This document shows, one piece after another, positions 58,955 to 64,000 of a stretch of DNA of 64,000 nucleotides. Each line of letters opens with the position of its first letter. The stretch's first letter is position 1. The translations under genes were made by a program, and so were the position numbers. Below the pieces are notes generated by a model. The model saw only the letters and a program-made list of their open reading frames with translations, was not told where the DNA came from and searched no databases. Source of the DNA: Prevotella sp. P3-122 (GTDB lineage Bacteria; Bacteroidota; Bacteroidia; Bacteroidales; Bacteroidaceae); contig NZ_NPJH01000030.1 in the NCBI RefSeq assembly GCF_002251365.1, forward strand, positions 1 to 64,000, in the 5' to 3' direction.

Positions 58955-59551
58955 CTAACAGTCATCGTCTTCTTCCTTCAGTCCGTTTATCTGACGGATA
59001 AGCTCGTCGTTGGTACGGTTCATCCTAATGAGAATTCCGATTCCTATCGCCATACCTATTAGTCCTCCGACAACAGAGCCGTATACCATGGCATCCTTGC
59101 CCTCGAACTCCAGGTCGTAGAAGAGCCATACGAAGAGCACAAACACTATCGGCAAGTTGACGGCCACCTGCATCCAGCGCAGGCGTTTCATCCTCAGCAG
59201 CTTCATGCCCGTATTGACAAGGTTCTCACTTTTCCAGTCGTTCTCCGACGTGTAGTTCACGTACAGGTCTACTGCTATACATGCCAGCATGAAGACCAGG
59301 ATGGCCACAATGGGATACCAGGACATTCCCGGTACCATGCTCTTCAGGTTGCAGAAGGCAATGGCAGTGAATGGCAGCAGCACTATCAGCTCCGTCCACA
59401 AGAATTTCATTATCCACGACATCTTGTTCGACATAGCCTTTTGCACAAGTTTGTCGGTTACTATCTGCTGCTTGTCAAGTTTCTTTTTCAGGGTCTCCAG
59501 CTGCATGCGCATGGACTCCATATCCAGATGGTTTTCTGTATTCATTTCCAT
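58955..59551 (-). CDS. Membrane protein downstream of an ECF sigma factor
   Basis: This 198-residue protein starts with a helical, likely cytoplasmic coiled region (MEMNTENHLDMESMRMQLET) followed by four transmembrane helices (about 48-68, 76-96, 126-146 and 155-175). It starts 5 bp after an ECF sigma gene. This position suggests an anti-sigma role, but no zinc-binding HxxxCxxC motif is seen, so that is inference. Confidence 0.7.
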   Translation of the reverse strand: MEMNTENHLDMESMRMQLETLKKKLDKQQIVTDKLVQKAMSNKMSWIMKFLWTELIVLLPFTAIAFCNLKSMVPGMSWYPIVAILVFMLACIAVDLYVNYTSENDWKSENLVNTGMKLLRMKRLRWMQVAVNLPIVFVLFVWLFYDLEFEGKDAMVYGSVVGGLIGMAIGIGILIRMNRTNDELIRQINGLKEEDDDC

Positions 59552-59555
59552 AATG

Positions 59556-60029
59556 TTACTTTTTTTTCAGTTGTTCGCGTATTCTGACCAGCTTCACCGA
59601 GACATTCTTTGCCGATATGCCCACGATGTCGCCAATCTCGTCGTAGGGAAGACCTTCAAGCCACAACAGTACAATGGCCCTGTCGAAAACGCCCAGCCGG
59701 TTGATGCGCTCATAAAGCAGCTTCACCTGCTTGGTGTCAGCATCGTTGTCCGCATACAGGTCTATGTTCATGTCAAGACTCTCCGACTTCTTGCGGCGTT
59801 TCTTCTTGCGGTCGGCAGAGATGCAGGTGTTCAGGCTGACCCTGTATACCCAGGTCCTGATGTCGCTGCGTCCCTCGAAGGAGGGAAACCCCTTCCACAG
59901 GTTGACCAGTATCTCCTGAAAGAGATCGCCAACCTCATCGCTGTCTTTTGAGAACATGTAGCACACCGTGTAGATGGTGGACTTCTGCTCATTCACCATC
60001 TTGGTGAATTTCTGTTCTAATGGATCCAT
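59556..60029 (-). CDS. ECF-type RNA polymerase sigma factor
   Basis: This 157-residue sigma-70 has region 2 (EVGDLFQEILVNLWKGFPSF, RTWVYRVSLNT) and region 4 (RAIVLLWLEGLPYDEIGDIVG, SVKLVRIREQLK). It is probably controlled by the adjacent membrane protein. Its target promoter is unknown. Confidence 0.9.
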   Translation of the reverse strand: MDPLEQKFTKMVNEQKSTIYTVCYMFSKDSDEVGDLFQEILVNLWKGFPSFEGRSDIRTWVYRVSLNTCISADRKKKRRKKSESLDMNIDLYADNDADTKQVKLLYERINRLGVFDRAIVLLWLEGLPYDEIGDIVGISAKNVSVKLVRIREQLKKK

Positions 60030-60100
60030 TGTTCTGTCATGTTTTTATTGTCTTCTGCCTGTTAGACGCAGTAACATGAGGAATACTACAGATTTTTTTT

Positions 60101-60168
60101 CTTATCTTCCTTTATCTCCCTTTATCTCCTCTTATCTTCCCTTATCTTCCCTTATCTTCCTTTATCAA
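60101..60168. repeat. CTTATCTTCC tandem repeat at the 3' end of terC
   Basis: About six to seven 10-bp units of the form CTTATCTTCC/TTTATCTCCC. On the minus strand the terC coding end runs into this tract, so its last residues (KEDKGR) are encoded by the repeat and the stop codon lies inside it at 60142-60144. Confidence 0.7.
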
Positions 60169-61182
60169 TAGCGAGCCGACTATGCTGCCTACAAGGATTA
60201 CCAGGATGACAGCCAGCGACAGCATGGCGTCGATGTCTACAAACTCGTGTATAAGCAGCTTGACGCCGATGAACAGCAGCAGCAGGCTCACACCGGGCTT
60301 CAGCAGCCAGAACCTGTCCGACACTCCGGCCAGCAGGAAGAACATAGCACGCAGTCCGAGTATCGCGAAAATATTGGAGAAGAACACCACATAAGGGTCG
60401 AGCGAAACAGAGAACACGGCGGGAATGCTGTCGAAAGCGAATATCAGGTCGCTGAACTCAATGAAAACCACCGTGACCAGCAGCGGCGTTATATAAAGGC
60501 TTGAGTTCTCCCTGACGAAGAACTTGTCACCACGGAACTCCTTGGTCACACGGAAGTGGCGGGACAGAAACTTCACCACCGGATGGTCTGCGGCACTGAT
60601 CTCCTCTTTCTTGTTGCGGTCGACAAACATCTTCACTCCGCTATAGACAAGGAAGAGGCCGAAGACAAGCAGCAGCCAGCTGAAGCGGGCGATAAAGGCC
60701 GCACCCAGGAAGATGAAGACACAACGTAGAATAATAGCGCCGAGTATACCCCAGTTGAGCACGTGCTGGTACTCCTTCTTGCTCACGCCGAACGACGTGA
60801 ATATCATCATCATCACAAAAAGGTTGTCCACGGACAAAGTCTTCTCTATCAGGTAGCCCGAGATGTATGATATGGTCATGTAGTGACGGTACTTCTGCAG
60901 GCTGCCCTCATAGTCGTCAGGGTCGAGCTTCAGGTTCGAGGCATAGCGCGAGGCCACAGCCTGCAGCTCGTCGAAATTGCTTATGCCGTGTACCATGTCG
61001 CCGTGGAACCATAGAAATACAGAGAAGGCCAGCGCCAACACTATCCACACAGCCGTCCACGAGCCCGCTTCCTTCATCGACACCTCGTGTGCCTTCTTGT
61101 CAATGACCAGCATGTCGAGAAGCAAGATACCTACTATGACTGTCAGGAAACAACCAAAGAAAATTAGTTCTGATAAATGCAT
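60142..61182 (-). CDS. TerC-family membrane protein
   Basis: This 346-residue protein has about nine transmembrane helices and the family motifs SGYLIEKTLSVDNLFVMMMI (about 110-129) and FSDLIFAFDSIPAVFSVS (about 238-255), which hold conserved acidic residues. TerC/Alx proteins are tied to tellurium resistance and to manganese export during secretion. The C-terminus is shaped by a simple repeat. Confidence 0.9.
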   Translation of the reverse strand: MHLSELIFFGCFLTVIVGILLLDMLVIDKKAHEVSMKEAGSWTAVWIVLALAFSVFLWFHGDMVHGISNFDELQAVASRYASNLKLDPDDYEGSLQKYRHYMTISYISGYLIEKTLSVDNLFVMMMIFTSFGVSKKEYQHVLNWGILGAIILRCVFIFLGAAFIARFSWLLLVFGLFLVYSGVKMFVDRNKKEEISAADHPVVKFLSRHFRVTKEFRGDKFFVRENSSLYITPLLVTVVFIEFSDLIFAFDSIPAVFSVSLDPYVVFFSNIFAILGLRAMFFLLAGVSDRFWLLKPGVSLLLLFIGVKLLIHEFVDIDAMLSLAVILVILVGSIVGSLLIKEDKGR

Positions 61183-61216
61183 TGCTATAAATAATGATTA
61201 ATATCTTTTTGAGCTG

Positions 61217-61224
61217 CAAAGTTA
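61217..61224 (-). promoter_or_regulatory. Promoter -7 box for terC
   Basis: On the minus strand this reads TAACTTTG, 35 bp before the start at 61182. The -33 element is not clear. Confidence 0.55.
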
Positions 61225-61321
61225 GGGAATAATAACAAATTAAAGCACGTTTCATATGTTACTAAACCTAAAATGACTAAAAAAACACCCCCAAAGACAT
61301 AAACGATACGTATTTTTTTTA

Positions 61322-61329
61322 TAAATTTG
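61322..61329 (+). promoter_or_regulatory. Promoter -7 box for HU gene
   Basis: TAAATTTG fits TAnnTTTG, 34 bp before the HU ATG at 61363. It is divergent from the terC box. Confidence 0.5.
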
Positions 61330-61362
61330 CACAACTAATAATTAACGAACAAAAACTAAGAC

Positions 61363-61653
61363 TTGATGAACAAGACACAACTGACAGCCATTGTGGCAGA
61401 GAAGACAGGCATCTCGAAGGCTGATGCCGCAAAGTATGTTAACGCAGTCCTCGGAACCATTGCCGACACCCTCACCGAGGGCGACAAGGAAGTTGCCATA
61501 CCCGACTTCGGGCGCTTCCTCGTGAAGAGTGTGCCCGAACGACAGGGCATCAACCCCGCAACCAAGGAGGCCATCACTATACCCGCACACGAGAAGGTGA
61601 CGTTCAAGGCATCAGACAACCTGAACATCTTCTCGCGCAAGCACGGAGTATAA
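61363..61653 (+). CDS. HU-family DNA-binding protein
   Basis: The 96-residue HU/IHF-family protein is complete: N-terminal helices (MNKTQLTAIVAEKTGIS), the flexible arm (GFGRFLVKSVPERQGINPAT in form) and a C-terminal helix. It binds and bends DNA and compacts the nucleoid. It is unrelated in detail to the truncated HU-like gene at 367-579. A repeat-B array follows about 180 bp downstream. Confidence 0.93.
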   Translation: MMNKTQLTAIVAEKTGISKADAAKYVNAVLGTIADTLTEGDKEVAIPDFGRFLVKSVPERQGINPATKEAITIPAHEKVTFKASDNLNIFSRKHGV

Positions 61654-61687
61654 GGCGCACAAACATACAATCTCTCATTCATCATAC

Positions 61688-61724
61688 AGATACCTTCGCA
61701 AAAAGCTCGAGGGTATCTTTTTTT
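61688..61724 (+). terminator. Terminator of the HU gene
   Basis: AGATACC at 61688-61694 pairs with GGTATCT at 61712-61718, extended by four more pairs (61695-61698 with 61708-61711, one G-U), with T's from 61718 to 61724. It lies 35 bp after the HU stop. Confidence 0.78.
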
Positions 61725-61836
61725 GTTCATCATGTCAACATGGCTTATGCCAAGTAAAGTCTCTATAGAAAAACATGGGGAAGGAAGTCACCAAAATGTA
61801 TGCGCTTTTTCCCCGCAAAAAAACGTATGGGCTAGC

Positions 61837-62010
61837 GCAAAGCTTTGCGTGGGCTGATGCAAAGCTTTGCGTTGGCACTTGCAAAGCTTTGCGTTGGCAC
61901 ATGCAATGCTTTGCGTCTGAGATGGGCAAAAACAGGCATCGAAATCGTCTGCCCTATTCTGGATAAGAGAAAAGGGAGGAAAGACTCACCACATGGGGCA
62001 CTGTAGACCC
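61837..62010. repeat. 22-bp tandem palindrome array, family B, copy 2 (four units)
   Basis: Four 22-bp units run from 61837 to 61924, each with GCAAAGCTTTGCGTTGGC or close. The last unit has GCAATGCTTTGC, again breaking the palindrome at the same place as copy 1. The flank shares TGAGATGGGCAA, CTATTYTGGATAAG and CACTGTAGA blocks with copy 1 up to about 62010. Apart from the HU terminator, 61654-62121 holds nothing else visible. Confidence 0.86.
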
Positions 62011-62121
62011 ACCTATACATAACCCATGTAGGGCCGCCATACGCAGGGTTGACTTATTCTGCTTCAGCTCGGCAAATGCAGTACAATGGGACAATGTCCT
62101 GCCCCTGCCCATAATTTCAAA

Positions 62122-62622
62122 CTAAAAGACAGCTTTGGGAGTCCAGTTGGCAAATGCCCGCACGACCTTCTTCGTGTCATATCCGTTGCCCTGTTCAAGG
62201 AAGCTGGAGTCCTGAATGTGAATGACATTTCCCTCGGCATTAAGGAAAACGAATACGGGAAAGCCGAAACGTGCCGGATTGCCAAGGCGCTTCATCAATG
62301 CCGCTGCCTGTGCGGCCTTTGTCTCGTCGGTTTTCTTTCGCGGATTATAATTCACGTGCAGGTATACAAAGTTCTCCGCCACCAAGCGGCTAACAGTAGA
62401 ATCCTTCTCCATGAAGTCTGCAAAGCGCAGGCACCAGGGACACCAGTTGCCTCCAACCTGGCAGATTATGAATTTGTTCTCAGCCTTAGCCCTGATAATA
62501 GCATCGTCAATCTGTGCCATCGGGTCGACATTCTCGTCGTATACTTTTTTCAGAGCCTCCTGTGCGTTGATACCGGCAACAGCTACTCCATATAGAAGAA
62601 ATGTAATTAAAAGTCTGATCAT
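62122..62622 (-). CDS. Secreted thioredoxin-fold protein
   Basis: This 166-residue protein has a signal peptide (about 1-20, ending AGINAQ) and a thioredoxin fold with the active-site motif GNWCPWCLRF (about 56-65) and a cis-Pro region FPVFVFLN. It probably reduces or oxidises disulfides in the periplasm. Its upstream region lies in the ccsA remnant. Confidence 0.85.
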   Translation of the reverse strand: MIRLLITFLLYGVAVAGINAQEALKKVYDENVDPMAQIDDAIIRAKAENKFIICQVGGNWCPWCLRFADFMEKDSTVSRLVAENFVYLHVNYNPRKKTDETKAAQAAALMKRLGNPARFGFPVFVFLNAEGNVIHIQDSSFLEQGNGYDTKKVVRAFANWTPKAVF

Positions 62623-62644
62623 AGTCTTTCTTGTTTTGTTTTTG

Positions 62645-62857
62645 GTCAGCTGGGGATGCTATTGGAGCTGGGACCCGAAGGAGACATGGGCACTGATAAC
62701 GCTGATGGTTTATGCGGTACCGTTGCACGGCTGGCTTCTCCCGGCATTCTCACAGCCGCGGGTATATCATCTGTATATTGTGATATCGTTGGTTTCCGTC
62801 GCCATAACATACTGGGGTGTAAACATGCTGCTGGATGGCATGCACAGCTACGCGTAG
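62645..62857 (+). pseudogene. C-terminal remnant of cytochrome c assembly protein CcsA
   Basis: About 70 codons read SWGCYWSWDPKETWALITLM and on to GMHSYA with a stop at 62855-62857. The WGxYWSWDPKETWALI stretch is the hallmark of CcsA/ResC haem-delivery proteins, and DGMHSYA is the usual C-terminus. The remaining N-terminal 80-90% is missing; upstream codons belong to the antisense side of the thioredoxin-like gene. It has no start of its own and is a leftover of a lost gene or rearrangement. Confidence 0.72.
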
Positions 62858-62894
62858 CCATGCACGGCTAAGGTGCAGTGCGACAGGGTTTTTA

Positions 62895-63515
62895 TTAAAA
62901 GAAGTCTATGCCAGCCTGCTGCAGTGCTTTTTGCGCTATGGCCTCATAGTCTTCTCCAAGTTCCGCAAAGCGGTTGGTGCAGTTCCATGCGGCATGTCTC
63001 ACTCCCACGGAGGTTCCCAGCAATGCCGTGACGGCCTGGTCGAGAAACTCGTTGATGCCTCGCTCGTTGGGTTCCTGTCCCCTCATGAAGAGCCGTGACA
63101 GGATGCAGAAACCGCATATCTGACGGATGTCGTTATCGGAAGCCATCCAACGGTAGGCTATCTCGGGGGCGTAGCTGACATCTTTCAGCAGGTTGGCAGC
63201 AAGCATCTCGGCAAGCTCCTGCGACGTGGTCTGCTCAAGCCAGATGTCGGCGATCTCGGGCAGAAGCCTCTCGGCGGGCATTATCAGCGTGGCGAGTATC
63301 TTACATTCACGTATATCCTCTTTCCACAAGGATATGGCAAGGTCGTAGTCCTTGCCGTAGGTGGCGGCCATCTCACGGAGATGGACAAGGCTCACTCCCC
63401 AGTTCAGCTTATACCCCACTCCCTTCTCGCGCATGGAGTGGCTGGCAACGCCGTTCATGACTGTGCGGAACGAGCGTTTTATCGCCTTCAGTTTCTCGTT
63501 GGTTTCCTCTGTCAT
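62895..63515 (-). CDS. HEAT-like / DNA alkylation repair-family protein
   Basis: This 206-residue all-helical protein resembles AlkD-type HEAT-repeat proteins: YKLNWGVSLVHLREMAATYG (about 34-53), LWKEDIRECKILATLI and a series of helix pairs after that. AlkD-like proteins remove bulky alkylated bases, but distant homologues have other roles, so the activity here is uncertain. Confidence 0.65.
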   Translation of the reverse strand: MTEETNEKLKAIKRSFRTVMNGVASHSMREKGVGYKLNWGVSLVHLREMAATYGKDYDLAISLWKEDIRECKILATLIMPAERLLPEIADIWLEQTTSQELAEMLAANLLKDVSYAPEIAYRWMASDNDIRQICGFCILSRLFMRGQEPNERGINEFLDQAVTALLGTSVGVRHAAWNCTNRFAELGEDYEAIAQKALQQAGIDFF

Positions 63516-63576
63516 CAGTGATGAGTTATTAATGTGTTACGGTGGGTTCTGTTGTATTATGGTGTATGCGTGCAGC

Positions 63577-64000
63577 CTATAGGAACCCGTAATCGCGGCT
63601 GTATCTGAGCATCTGCTCGTGGTATGTCTCGGTATAGTCGGGCACTATGTTGGCGATTTCTCCGTCGGCCCCTATGACGGGCTTGAGCCAGGGGTTTAGA
63701 AATCCCTTGTAGGGTGCGATGTCCAGGAGGCGGTAGCGGCTTAGCACCTCGCTGTGCAGCTGTGCGTCAATGGCTATGCCGTAGGTCTCGACGAGGTTGC
63801 GGGCAGCGTCGTAGTCGCCCTCGCTCTTTATCCTCTGCACCTCTGCCAGCAACGTGGCAAACAGGCTTCGCAGGCGGGGATAGTCGGTTATCTGCACGTA
63901 GGTCTTCCCCTCACGTCTCACCATTCTTACCGCACCATCAGAATGCGCATATACCCAGCGGGCTATGAGGGCGCGGTTGCGCATGTGCGCCTCTTCGATG
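63577..64000 (-). CDS. C-terminal part of an M49 (dipeptidyl peptidase III-like) peptidase
   Basis: The frame runs off the right edge and carries on 5' beyond it. Only the last ~141 residues are seen, starting IEEAHMRNRALIARWVYA and ending YHEQMLRYSRDYGFL. These match the C-terminal helices of Bacteroidales M49 metallopeptidases, which cut dipeptides from peptide N-termini. The zinc-binding HExxxH is upstream and not visible. An internal ATG at 63984 is not the start. Confidence 0.72.
   Translation of the reverse strand, partial: IEEAHMRNRALIARWVYAHSDGAVRMVRREGKTYVQITDYPRLRSLFATLLAEVQRIKSEGDYDAARNLVETYGIAIDAQLHSEVLSRYRLLDIAPYKGFLNPWLKPVIGADGEIANIVPDYTETYHEQMLRYSRDYGFL

Overview
The window looks like a chromosomal segment of a Bacteroidales bacterium, most likely Prevotella or a close relative. 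The reasons are a complete aerotolerance (Bat) operon, a short primary sigma factor, Bacteroidales families (DUF1460, DUF2027-Smr, DUF4421, DUF4494), type IX secretion (T9SS)-style C-terminal tails, almost no Shine-Dalgarno sequences, and many copies of the Bacteroidetes promoter signature TAnnTTTG shortly before start codons. I see no rRNA, tRNA, CRISPR array, IS transposase or prophage.

Layout. 1-660: AT-rich palindrome and a truncated HU-like gene. 672-9348: Bat operon (MoxR ATPase, DUF58, DUF4381-like membrane protein, BatA, BatB, BatC and a fused BatD-BatE). 9385-18691: housekeeping genes (PAP2 phosphatase, queA, DUF2027-Smr, nadE, TPR protein, kdsC, maf, zinc ribbon, dnaB). 18805-25251: an attenuator-controlled leuA-leuC-leuD-cimA-leuB operon. 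25400-30204: hypothetical gene, pyk, rpoD, AspT-like transporter. 30402-39250: an accessory region with a lipoprotein, two dispersed repeat families, decayed genes, secreted proteins, an oxidoreductase/radical SAM pair, a TPR-type regulator and a frameshifted secreted peptide. 39247-49798: SulP, CbpA-like co-chaperone, DUF1460, DUF4421, Gfo/Idh/MocA oxidoreductase, engB, ABC-F, a His-rich COG0523 GTPase and a truncated pectin esterase. 49995-54353: a minus-strand operon DUF4494-yggS-fur-purA-hisS. 54450-61653: DUF418 protein, three overlapping glycosyltransferases, ECF sigma factor with membrane partner, TerC, HU. 61654-64000: second copy of a tandem-palindrome repeat, thioredoxin-like protein, a ccsA remnant, a HEAT-like protein and the end of an M49 peptidase.

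The best-supported regulatory system is the leu/ile leader (18805-19011). It has a promoter, a 29-codon leader peptide rich in Ile and Leu codons, a terminator hairpin with nine T's, and an upstream segment in the peptide gene that can pair over 10 bp with the terminator's left arm. The operon carries citramalate synthase beside leuBCD, so it can make both leucine and the isoleucine precursor 2-oxobutyrate. That fits a leader dominated by Ile codons.

Other notable items are two copies of a 22-bp tandem array centred on GCAAAGCTTTGC, each ending in a unit with a broken palindrome; two copies of a large hairpin-forming repeat, one of which supplies the stop codon of a glycosyltransferase; the BatD-BatE fusion; and several decayed genes (HU-like, ccsA, pectinesterase domain, lipoprotein, T-tract peptide).
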